A stretch of 11,617 nt of DNA, taken from CAYFJO01 sp964343305 (lineage in GTDB: Bacteria; Planctomycetota; Planctomycetia; Pirellulales; Pirellulaceae). Positions 1 through 8,054 of the stretch are shown in pieces. The DNA lies in NCBI GenBank assembly GCA_964343305.1, contig CAYFJO010000343.1, positions 1-11,617 on the forward strand, given 5' to 3'. Every line of letters starts with the position of its first letter. Positions within the stretch are counted from its first letter, which is position 1. Made by a program: the position numbers and the translations under genes. A model generated the notes under the pieces. That model saw nothing but the letters and a program-made list of their open reading frames with translations, was not told the origin of the DNA and ran no database searches.

Positions 1-462
1 ATGCGACCATTCATCAATGTCGTCAGGCCAGGCCTTTACCTCCCGTTTCCAGCCACCGCCTGTTCGTGTCATCACAACGCCACCCGGAGAAAGCACTCGC
101 ATGATCTCGGCGCTGGCGACTTGTGAATCACTGTCGGCTACTACCAGCTGCACCAGGTTATCCGAATAGGGGAGCGTCTTACCGTCAAACAGCGCAATCG
201 TGACATCGCCAGACTTGGCCAGCGATTCACGCGCCGCCATGACGGCATCGGAGTCTGTTGCGAGTCCCTGCACGATGTAGCTGTCGGATGCGTGCAACGC
301 AGCAGTGAACTTGCCCTCTCCGCAACCGATATGAACAACCAGCCCGCCCTTGACTCCGGCGGCTTCTAGAACATCAGCAGACGCGCTTGAAGCATCAACA
401 GCCGTACAGCCGACGAAAACCAACACCACGGAACATAACATCCGTCCAATTGCATTACTCAT
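1..462 (-). CDS. Methyltransferase-like/PQQ-type exported protein, N-terminal part (cut by left edge)
   Basis: The frame is open from ATG at 462 down to base 1 (154 codons, no stop), so the 3' part is missing. Residues 1-19 look like a signal peptide, and a Cys at 19 preceded by V-G could be a weak lipobox. Residues 42-52 (VVHIGCGEGKF) match SAM-methyltransferase motif I. Residues 104-133, with V-V-A-D and then E-I-M-R-V-L-S-P-G-G, match the later part of a class I methyltransferase fold. The visible part ends in W-P-D-D-I-D-E-W-S-H. From memory of planctomycete proteins, this motif leads into a PQQ-binding-like beta-propeller; the propeller itself lies outside the window. A strong ribosome site (AAGGGGAAG) precedes the ATG. 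The ATG overlaps the TGA of the sulfatase relic upstream (ATGA), a sign of former translational coupling. The methyltransferase-like fold is visible; activity and substrate are unknown. Confidence 0.75.
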   Translation of the reverse strand, partial: MSNAIGRMLCSVVLVFVGCTAVDASSASADVLEAAGVKGGLVVHIGCGEGKFTAALHASDSYIVQGLATDSDAVMAARESLAKSGDVTIALFDGKTLPYSDNLVQLVVADSDSQVASAEIMRVLSPGGVVMTRTGGGWKREVKAWPDDIDEWSH

Positions 463-600
463 TTACTTCCCCTTTCATGTGTCTCGTCAACCCACTCGTT
501 CAGCGCAGCGAGCATCTCTCGGGTTCTTTCGGGCATCGCCTTTACGAGGTCGTTCTTTTCGCCCACATCTTTGTCCAGACTATAGAGTTCAGTCTCATTC
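459..600 (-). pseudogene. Orphan sulfatase C-terminus (47 codons, no start)
   Basis: Just after the stop of the FAD oxidoreductase, in a different frame, the minus strand reads N-E-T-E-L-Y-S-L-D-K-D-V-G-E-K-N-D-L, then M-P-E-R-T-R-E-M-L-A-A-L-N-E-W, and stops at TGA 461-459. This is the standard tail of an S1-type sulfatase (ELYDL..DPGE..NL, then a helix ending in W). It resembles the tail of the complete sulfatase at 2490-4094 but is clearly diverged from it, so it is not a recent copy. No usable start codon or ribosome site precedes it. Further upstream the same frame is only an Arg-rich shadow of the FAD gene. Its TGA overlaps the next gene's ATG. The simplest reading is that a second sulfatase once preceded the methyltransferase gene and lost all but its 3' end. 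Confidence 0.75.
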
Positions 601-603
601 TTT

Positions 604-2475
<1,872 letters not shown>

Positions 2476-2489
2476 GCTCTATTCTTCTT

Positions 2490-4094
2490 TCAATTGTTGG
2501 CTTTCCTGTTTTTCGTTGTGACAGAACACTGTTCCGACCATGCGTCATATAGTGTCGACAGTTCCTTCACTTTTTCAGGAAGTGCTGCCGCCATGTCGTT
2601 CAGTTCAGTTCGGTCCGTCCGCATGTCATAGAGTTTCCATGGCCCGCCTTTCACGGAAATGAGTTTCCATCTGCCTTTCCGCATGGCGCAGGAGCCACCC
2701 AAGTTGAAGCAGATCGGGTTCTCACGACTGAACGTTTTGCCCTCGAACAAGGGCCGCAGGCTCTTTCCCGCCATGGGGATGATCTGATTGCCCTTGTACG
2801 TTTCTGGGTACTTCGCGCCTGACAGATCGACACAGGTGGCCATCAAATCGATCGTGTGTGTTGGCTCCGTGACAAGTGTTCCGTGAAGTCCGGATGGAAT
2901 GCCCTTCGGCCAGTGCGCGATCAATGGCGTGGCAACGCCGCCTTCGTGAAGCCAGGCCTTGTATTTTCTAAACGGCGTGTCACACGCATTGGCCCAGCAT
3001 TCGCCATATAGAGCATGTGATTCCGCCGTGCCGCAGGTTCCTTTCCCCTTGTTGCTGCCCGTAACTCCACCGCCAGCGTCACCACCATTATCAGAGAGAA
3101 AGAGAATCACCGTGTTCTCGTAAACGTCCAATTCCTTCAGGCTCTTGACGATCTTGCCGACATTCTGATCAACACAGTCAACCATGGCGGCATAAGTCGC
3201 CATCCGCAGATCCTGGGTATCCTTTTCCGCTTCCGACAGGCTGTTCCATGCAGGGATCTTTTCTCCGCGAGGTGACAGCTTGCTGTTCTCGCCAATCATG
3301 CCGGATGCGATCAAGCGCTCGTAACGTCGTTGCCGTACCGTATCCCACCCGTCCATGTATTTGCCTCGGTACTTGGCGATATCTTCCGGCTTTGCCTTGA
3401 GCGGCCAGTGCGGAGCATTGTGGGCGAGGTACCACAAGAACGGCTTCTCCATACCGACAGCTTCTCGTACAAATTCGATGCCTTCTTCCGTCCAGGCGTC
3501 GGTGGCGTACCAGCCTTGAGGTGGGTCTCTTTCCACGTCGTAGACAACCTCATGGTCTCTGGTAATCCTGCGCCGCATCCTCGGTTTCCTGCCCATGTTT
3601 GCGTAGAAAGCGGACGGGGCGAAGTAGACGCCTCCTCCCTCTGGGCAGCCAAAGGAATGATCAAAACCGCGGCCAACCGGCCACATGGACTTCTCCTTGT
3701 GGCCGACCATCCATTTGCCCGTATGATAGGTCCTGTATCCTGCCGGGGCGATCGCCTCAGCAAGCGTTACGCTATGCTTGGAGATGCCTTTGTCTCGATT
3801 GTTGGAGTTATTGCCTGTCTGTTTCGGATGCAGACCGGTCAGAAGGCTGATCCGAGTCGGCACACAGACCCCTTCGTTATAGAACTGGGTAAATCGAAGG
3901 CCCTGCTTCGCAAGCAGGTCAAGGTTGGGAGTCTCAATCTCACTGCCATAACAGCCAATATCCGAGAACCCCATGTCATCGGTCATGATGAGGATGATAT
4001 TGGGAGGCGAGCGCGATGGAGGCGCCGCAAACAGCGAACCGCTCATTAGTACCATGACAGTCCATGCTGTCTTGAGAAGGCCAAGCCCATTCAA
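2490..4094 (-). CDS. Secreted sulfatase (formylglycine type, alkaline-phosphatase fold)
   Basis: The product is 534 residues. The formylglycine signature C-V-P-T-R (77-81) is followed by I-S-L-L-T-G. Metal ligands are D39-D40 (M-T-D-D-M-G) and D335-N336 (L-S-D-N-G-G-D); H229 lies in A-P-H-W-P and K379 in T-P-F-R-K-Y-K. The usual G-K-W-H-[LV]-G motif reads G-K-W-M-V-G-H (126-132), so Met replaces the normally catalytic His at 129. The tail is a typical sulfatase tail (W-K-L-Y-D-M). I chose TTG at 4094: it gives a full signal peptide ending L-F-A-A and has AGAGGAA upstream, whereas the first in-frame ATG (4055) would leave too short a leader. The enzyme needs a formylglycine-generating or anaerobic sulfatase-maturing enzyme encoded elsewhere. 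It is probably co-transcribed with the FAD oxidoreductase. The likely substrate is a sulfated polysaccharide, but the subfamily is not assignable by eye. Confidence 0.9.
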   Translation of the reverse strand: MNGLGLLKTAWTVMVLMSGSLFAAPPSRSPPNIILIMTDDMGFSDIGCYGSEIETPNLDLLAKQGLRFTQFYNEGVCVPTRISLLTGLHPKQTGNNSNNRDKGISKHSVTLAEAIAPAGYRTYHTGKWMVGHKEKSMWPVGRGFDHSFGCPEGGGVYFAPSAFYANMGRKPRMRRRITRDHEVVYDVERDPPQGWYATDAWTEEGIEFVREAVGMEKPFLWYLAHNAPHWPLKAKPEDIAKYRGKYMDGWDTVRQRRYERLIASGMIGENSKLSPRGEKIPAWNSLSEAEKDTQDLRMATYAAMVDCVDQNVGKIVKSLKELDVYENTVILFLSDNGGDAGGGVTGSNKGKGTCGTAESHALYGECWANACDTPFRKYKAWLHEGGVATPLIAHWPKGIPSGLHGTLVTEPTHTIDLMATCVDLSGAKYPETYKGNQIIPMAGKSLRPLFEGKTFSRENPICFNLGGSCAMRKGRWKLISVKGGPWKLYDMRTDRTELNDMAAALPEKVKELSTLYDAWSEQCSVTTKNRKANN

Positions 4095-4132
4095 TTGTCT
4101 GTTGTTCCTCTTATCAGTACGGCCAGTTCGAT

Positions 4133-4302
4133 CTAGGTCGGCTTCTGTCCGATAGGCAGGGCTCGGAACAATCGCCGCACGCTTCCCCGCAGCACGACAT
4201 GGGCTGACCCGCAGGCAGAGCAGCGACAGCGATCTCGGGCTTGGAGGATCTGAAACACAATACGGCCGTCCACGTACTCGGTTTTCATGAATCCATGGAC
4301 AT
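4133..4302 (-). pseudogene. ISL3-family transposase relic, N-terminal zinc-ribbon part
   Basis: The intergenic stretch between the FecR gene and the sulfatase holds a decayed ISL3 transposase N-terminus. In one minus-strand frame it reads H-G-F-M-K-T-E-Y-V-D-G-R-I-V-F-Q-I, then R-C-R-C-S-A-C-G-S-A-H-V-V-L-R-G, then R-R-L-F-R-A-L-P-I-G-Q-K-P-T and a TAG at 4135-4133. The C-x-x-C zinc-ribbon pair and the [RE]-R-x-F-R-x-L-P-I-G motif are diagnostic of this family. The likely start, ATG at 4302 with AAGGAG seven bases upstream, is one frame off. Compared with the usual M-S-T-S-L-L-Y-H-x-F-G-[IV]-R-G-Y, the start of the protein seems to have lost two short pieces, joining M-S to H-G-F to M-K-T-E-Y. 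After the TAG, I-E-L-A-V can still be read, as in living copies, so the TAG may be a mutated Trp codon. The second zinc-ribbon half and the whole catalytic region are gone. Confidence 0.75.
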
Positions 4303-4360
4303 GCTGGATCTCCTTATCTGAAGCGTTGTAGTGAACACTTCAGAGGGAACCAGCATGTCC
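4297..4360 (-). promoter_or_regulatory. 64-nt hairpin covering the ISL3 transposase start codon and SD
   Basis: A perfect 11-bp inverted repeat (GGACATGCTGG at 4297-4307 and CCAGCATGTCC at 4350-4360) encloses a second 10-bp stem (4318-4327 with 4334-4343, one mismatch) and a 6-nt loop (4328-4333). In the minus-strand RNA the Shine-Dalgarno AAGGAG (4315-4310) lies in the internal bulge, and the ATG (4302-4300) lies inside the outer stem. The pairing is seen directly in the sequence. Inference: the fold would hide the start of the transposase, as RNA structures do for several other insertion sequences. No T-run follows, so an intrinsic terminator is unlikely. Confidence 0.55.
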
Positions 4361-4440
4361 CTTCTCAATCAACAGCAAGCGCGCTCTTTCCGGATGAACC
4401 CTTTTTTCTCTGTTATGGCTTTCTGTGTTATCCTTAACGC

Positions 4441-5784
4441 CTATTGATTATTCAGTGACAGCTCCAAACTCGGGCCCGACGCCTCCGGGTGTGTGCTGCT
4501 GGCAAAGGCGTGGACCAGGCCGACCGGTTGCAACTCGGGAGTCTGCCGGACAGCTAGAAACGTGACCTTGTCCGAGTTGGCCGTCTTTAGAGCGTCAAGT
4601 AGCTCCGGCGTTTCGACGCGGAAGCTGCCGCGTTGCCGGCTGCGCGGGATTTCGAAGGTTCCAACCAGGTGGCAATTCTTGAGGTCGGGAACATTGTCCC
4701 AACGCAGAGCTTCAGGATTCCAGTCATCCGTGAATTCATCGGGAAGAGCGTAAATCGTGAACGTGTTGACCTCCGCCAGTCGAGTCGCGAAGCCCAGTCC
4801 CGTTGGGATAAGGTTCAAACGCAGGCTCGCCGACTGTACGGACACCAGATCGATTCCGCTCAGCGAGAAACCAAAGACCGCTCGGCGATCGTACTGCGGA
4901 TGTACCTCCGAAGTTTTCAGCATCAGCATGTGCTCGTGAAGACGTACGCTTCGCTCATCGTCGCGAACGATGGACACTTCCAGTCCATCAGATTTCAAGC
5001 GCAAGGTATTCTCAGGCTGGGCCAGTGTGCCCTCCGGAATCGAACCATCCAGCTTCTTGATTCCGTCGGCAGTGACTGCAGCCGTCTGTCTGTCGTTCAG
5101 TCGGATGACGTCGCCCGAAGACTCGTGATGCACCGAGATTTCGCCAGACAGAACTTCAAACGCCGTGCTCTGACCGGACGCACTCACTGACATTGCAAAC
5201 TGAGTTCCATGATCGACGGCGAACGCATCCGGCGACTCCATCACAAAACCGATGGCACTCTCGGGGACAGTGATGACGGCCGAGCCTTCGAGCAACCGCC
5301 CTCGCATCGAGTTTTCAAGAACAAGGTGAGCGGGAGCTTCAAGGACCACTTCGGCTCCGGAGTCGAAACGAATCGTCGCTACGCCTGACTTCAGTCGCAT
5401 GTAAGCTGGTTCCAGGCGGGAACCCTGAACCGTCGGAAGCGGGCTCTCCCATGTCGCATCTTCGCTGGAAACAAGCGTGGCGACGTGCTTCGGCCAGAAC
5501 TGGAACACGCTGACGGAGATTGCAATCACCGCGGCAATTGCCGCCAGGGCCACGACGATACGATTGAGACGAGCCTTCACAGGCCGCTGCAACTGCTCAC
5601 TGACCAACGCCTCGTCGAGCAATCGGAGACTCGCGTGCTGATGCGTGAGGTCCAGAAACAGCGCCCGGGCATCACCATCATCTAGGAGCATGGATTCAAG
5701 TTCGGCGAGCTGTTCGTCTGATAGCGAACCGTTGAGATAACGCTCGGTCAGATCGGCAAACTGCTGTTCGGTTTCAGGTGTCAT
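4441..5784 (-). CDS. FecR-family membrane protein with C-terminal DNRLRE-like domain; probable sigma partner
   Basis: From ATG 5784 the product is 447 residues. Residues 1-70 are a charged, helical, cytoplasmic anti-sigma-like region (Q-F-A-D-L-T-E-R-Y-L-N-G-S-L-S, then D-D-G-D-A-R). Residues 75-97 form one transmembrane helix. Residues 117-232 form a FecR beta-helix domain, with phrases such as V-A-T-I-R-F-D-S-G-A, V-D-H-G-T-Q-F and F-E-V-L-S-G-E-I. Residues 280-444 resemble a DNRLRE/CBM96-type domain: A-V-F-G-F-S-L-S-G, then A-S-L-R-L-N-L, F-T-I-Y-A-L-P and W-N-P-E-A-L-R-W-D-N-V-P. The start was chosen because its ATG overlaps the sigma-factor TGA (ATGA), with GAGG upstream. An in-frame ATG at 5808 would add eight residues and a 28-nt overlap. 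The protein probably senses something outside the cytoplasmic membrane and controls the adjacent sigma factor; the ligand is unknown. Confidence 0.85.
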   Translation of the reverse strand: MTPETEQQFADLTERYLNGSLSDEQLAELESMLLDDGDARALFLDLTHQHASLRLLDEALVSEQLQRPVKARLNRIVVALAAIAAVIAISVSVFQFWPKHVATLVSSEDATWESPLPTVQGSRLEPAYMRLKSGVATIRFDSGAEVVLEAPAHLVLENSMRGRLLEGSAVITVPESAIGFVMESPDAFAVDHGTQFAMSVSASGQSTAFEVLSGEISVHHESSGDVIRLNDRQTAAVTADGIKKLDGSIPEGTLAQPENTLRLKSDGLEVSIVRDDERSVRLHEHMLMLKTSEVHPQYDRRAVFGFSLSGIDLVSVQSASLRLNLIPTGLGFATRLAEVNTFTIYALPDEFTDDWNPEALRWDNVPDLKNCHLVGTFEIPRSRQRGSFRVETPELLDALKTANSDKVTFLAVRQTPELQPVGLVHAFASSTHPEASGPSLELSLNNQ

Positions 5785-6320
5785 GATTCTGCAGCCTCGG
5801 TTATGCACTTGCGGAGTGCCAGGCGGATCCGGCTAAGGACTCGATACGTGGCTTCGACGGTTCGATTCACTCGTGCCGCGACGTCTTCCACGGTGGCCTC
5901 GCGAAAGTATCTCAGCGTGAGAATCTGTTGATGCTGCGGCTGCAGCTTCGCGATACACGCCCGCAGATGATTGGTGGATTCCGCCCGGCGGTCGGCATCC
6001 GCTTCGAATTCTTCGGCGAGAAGTTCGTAGCAGCGACCAGAGAACCAGAGCCACCGACTCTCGCGACCTTTCCGCCTGCGATGGTCGAGCACGCGGTTCA
6101 GCGCGGTCCTGCGAGCCCACGCGGTGAAGTTCGTTCCGGTCTCAAACTGCTCGAACGATCGCCACAGCGCGATTTTGGTTTCCTGCAGTATGTCCTGCGC
6201 GTCCGAGTTCGACGGCACTAGGCTCATGACATAGGCGGAAATCGCCGGATCATGCAGAGCCAGCAGCTCGATAAATTCCTCGGTTCTGGGGCCATCCGGG
6301 TTAGATTCGTTCTTTTCCAT
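5781..6320 (-). CDS. ECF-type RNA polymerase sigma factor, planctomycete/verrucomicrobial type
   Basis: From ATG 6320 the product is 179 residues. Sigma region 2 covers about 14-85: D-A-Q-D-I-L-Q-E-T, then F-x-x-G-T-N-F-T-A-W-A-R-R-T-A-L-N, followed by D-H-R-R-R. Sigma region 4 covers about 117-172: L-Q-P-Q-H-Q-Q-I-L-T-L-R-Y-F, then E-D-V-A-A-R-V-N-R-T-V-E-A-T-Y-R-V-L-S-R-I-R-x-A-L. This matches the small family of ECF sigma factors frequent in Rhodopirellula and Verrucomicrobium. The reading frame can be extended to a TTG at 6338, but ATG 6320 gives the more usual length. Its 3' end overlaps the FecR gene by 4 bp, so the two are co-translated. It probably drives genes in this cassette and perhaps elsewhere. 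Its target promoters cannot be read from one locus. Confidence 0.9.
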   Translation of the reverse strand: MEKNESNPDGPRTEEFIELLALHDPAISAYVMSLVPSNSDAQDILQETKIALWRSFEQFETGTNFTAWARRTALNRVLDHRRRKGRESRWLWFSGRCYELLAEEFEADADRRAESTNHLRACIAKLQPQHQQILTLRYFREATVEDVAARVNRTVEATYRVLSRIRLALRKCITEAAES

Positions 6321-6585
6321 GTCTATATAGTGCCGCAATCCGCCTGTTTGGACACCTCACTCCACGAAGAATCCACGAATTCTCAACGGTGGCCTGACCA
6401 GAACGCCTTCCCGGTTTGAACAGAGCGGTAAACGCCGCGTCCGCTGAATTACAAATATTCCGGAATACTGCTGTCCAAAAACTCCAGCACTGGCACTTAA
6501 AGGATTGCGACTTGTTTTTCTGTTTTTGTGATTGAATTGTGTCGATTCTCTCCCGCCCATTCCCCCTCCCTGGAGTTTCCCTGTG
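6321..6585. promoter_or_regulatory. Divergent intergenic region with small candidate operator sites
   Basis: This 265-bp gap separates the sigma-factor gene (minus) from the truncated FAD gene (plus), so it should hold promoters for both directions. Two features stand out. TCCACGAA occurs twice, at 6361-6368 and 6372-6379, offset by 11 bp (about one helical turn). TATTCCGGAATA at 6456-6467 is a perfect 12-bp palindrome. A TATATA on the sigma side at 6322-6327 is very close to the ATG. The plus-strand ribosome site TGGAG is at 6571-6575. No convincing -35/-10 pair was found, and no gene. Confidence 0.3.
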
Positions 6586-6786
6586 ATGAAGCGTAGAATC
6601 TTTCTACGAGTTGTCGGCGGCGGCGGTCTGACGTCCGTCGCTGCCCCGCAATACATATTCGCTGCCGCCGAATCGTCCGCCGACACCAGTGGCGTGTTGG
6701 TCGAGGCGTCCAGCTTCGAAAATGGCGGCGGCTGGAAACTCGACACGCAGCACTATCAACAGATGGGCGGGTGCTACGTACTATGA
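6586..6786 (+). pseudogene. Truncated N-terminus of a Tat-exported FAD-dependent oxidoreductase
   Basis: A 66-codon frame starts at ATG 6586 with TGGAG ten bases upstream. It begins with a Tat-like signal (M-K-R-R-I-F-L-R-V-V-G-G-G-G-L, processed after F-A-A-A). It continues V-L-V-E-A-S-S-F-E-N-G-G-G-W-K-L-D-T-Q-H-Y-Q-Q-M-G-G, then stops at TGA 6784-6786. From memory, planctomycete FAD-dependent oxidoreductases with an N-terminal carbohydrate-binding-like sandwich start this way (V-E-A-E-S-F-x-x-x-G-G-W, then Q-Q-M-G-x-x-Y-L-L-A-H-G) and run to well over 500 residues. Here the homology ends at Y-V-L, exactly where the opposite-strand Gfo/Idh gene ends. The promoter and signal peptide are intact, but the catalytic part is gone. 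A free-standing 66-residue exported peptide is possible but less likely. Confidence 0.65.
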
Positions 6787-7906
6787 GATCTTTTGCGTCA
6801 CTCCTGATTCCGCAGCGCGGTAGGCGGCGAAGACGACCTTCAGCGCGCGTAGTGATTCCGAACTGGGTGATCGGCCATTCGGTTTTTCCTCGCACTGCAT
6901 CGATCGCTTCCTGGAAAAAGGGCTGGTAGCCGCCCGTGGTGTCGCCGAATTGCTGGACACCACGCGGCGCATCGGGATGTGTCGAGTACCACTCCAGCGG
7001 CGTCTTCGCGCGGAAGTCGAGCCGCAGCCAACCGTGCGATCCCCAGACGCGAATATTCAATTGCTTCCCTTGATCGAGATAGTAACCCGTGTTCAACGTG
7101 CCAATCATGCCACCGGAAAAACGGAAATTGACAACGGCGATATCCTCAACTTCGATCGTTTGGCCACCGACGTTTTGGCAGAAGCAACTGACCTCGCGAA
7201 TTGAGTCGCCGACGAGAAACTGGATTACGTCCAAGTAGTGAACACCATGAAAGATCAACTTGCCCCCACCGGCTTGATCCTTGAATGACAGCCAAGACTT
7301 GTGATACGCCGGACTCTTCAAGCGCGTTTGATCTGCGATCCAGTCCATCGTCGCCGAATGCGGCTTGCCAAGCAAACCGCCTGCGATCAATTGTCGCGCC
7401 TTCTTCACCGCCGCCCCGGTCCGCGTGGCCATGGCCAGCATTACTTGTCATTTCTTCTTTTCCGCCAAACGAACGACTCGCTCGAAGTCTACTAACTTCG
7501 CGCAGCCAGGTTTTTCGGTAAGCACGTGGCTGTTGGCCGCAAGCGCGGTTTCGATGGCGGCGGGCATACGATGGCCTTCCATCGTAACTACGGTCAACGC
7601 CGGCTTGATTGCTTCCAGCATGCGGCGTGGGTCATCAAAGAAACGATCGAATCGATTGCCCAGCCGCTTCCGCGAATCGTCGGCCGTTTTCCCCGTGTGA
7701 TCGGCAACCGCGACCCTGCGCACGCCCTGACATTTTGCCAAGACGTTTAAATGACCGGTGCGGTGAGAAGCGGTGGGCTCGGTAATCACGCCTACGTCGA
7801 TAGCATCGTTTTCGTTGGCAACGACGGCTTGTTCCAGGCAGGCAGCGACGCTCGCTACGGTGGCTCCTGCTAAAGCGGTGCGACGGGAAATTACGTGATT
7901 GCTCAT
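6781..7906 (-). pseudogene. Gfo/Idh/MocA oxidoreductase broken by a nonsense codon and a +1 frameshift
   Basis: The start is ATG 7906 with GGGAG upstream. A Tat signal (S-R-R-T-A-L-A-G-A) is followed by a dinucleotide-binding half with V-L-T-E-K-P (the EKP motif), ending at an in-frame TGA, 7450-7448. The same frame continues Q-V-M-L-A-M-A-T-R-T-G, exactly what follows in this family (e.g. L-L-M-L-A-L-A-N-R), so the stop probably replaces CGA (Arg). The C-terminal half runs in frame (A-Y-H-K-S-W, G-G-G-K-L-I-F-H-G-V-H-Y-L-D) to E-W-P-I-T near 6868. There the frame shifts: removing one base from the C-run at 6865-6867 (minus strand CCC) restores S-S-E-S-L-R-A-L-K-V-V-F-A-A-Y-R and a TAG at 6783-6781. 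The repaired product is 374 residues, normal for the family. Two independent lesions argue for a real pseudogene, though assembly error cannot be excluded. It lies 148 bp downstream of the alpha/beta hydrolase gene. Confidence 0.85.
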
Positions 7907-8054
7907 GGCATTCTCCCAAGGAAGATATGACAATTTGTATTGCGTCGGACGGCGCAACCGCTGATCCCATCGGAAAACTCGACCGATTATCGCTTGAAAC
8001 AATGATATCAAGGACCGACGCAAATGGGATAACAAAGTCTCAGACTCGTACTCG
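7907..8054. other. Short spacer with inverted repeats between hydrolase and broken Gfo/Idh gene
   Basis: The 148-bp gap holds a perfect 9-bp inverted repeat, TTGCGTCGG at 7940-7948 and CCGACGCAA at 8015-8023. It also holds a 7-bp pair, ATCCCAT at 7964-7970 and ATGGGAT at 8024-8030. The two pairs cross each other, so both cannot form one simple hairpin. There is no T-run terminator after the hydrolase gene. Confidence 0.3.

Larger units (their letters stand above)
4115..4405 (-). mobile_element. Remnant of an ISL3-family insertion sequence (approximate limits)
   Basis: This is the stretch around the transposase relic and its start hairpin. On the minus strand it begins near 4405 with GGGTTCATCCGGAAAGAGCG, which has the look of an ISL3 terminal repeat but has no partner in the window. 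The far end has been lost or replaced by the sulfatase gene region. No target-site duplication can be demonstrated. Both limits are estimates. The rest of the 346-bp gap (4095-4114 and 4406-4440) holds only the sulfatase ribosome site and a short native spacer after the FecR stop. Confidence 0.45.

Noticed and set aside
3330..4049. Long open frame on the plus strand, 239 codons
   Set aside because: It is antisense to the sulfatase, whose formylglycine and metal-site motifs are unmistakable. The plus-strand frame has no recognisable domain and an unnatural composition.
4388..4432. Near-repeat ATAACACAGAAAG / ATAACAGAGAAAA after the FecR stop as a repeat or terminator
   Set aside because: Two imperfect copies of about 13 bases in AT-rich DNA are weak evidence, and they do not form a hairpin.
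6497..6780. C-terminal extension of the Gfo/Idh frame through the FAD fragment
   Set aside because: After the frameshift near 6866 this frame reads Arg-rich nonsense; the family C-terminus continues in the +1 frame to TAG 6783-6781.
7448..7450. TGA as a selenocysteine codon in the Gfo/Idh gene
   Set aside because: The family has no selenocysteine members known to me, the position corresponds to an ordinary residue in relatives, and the same gene carries a second lesion. No SECIS-like hairpin was recognised just after it.
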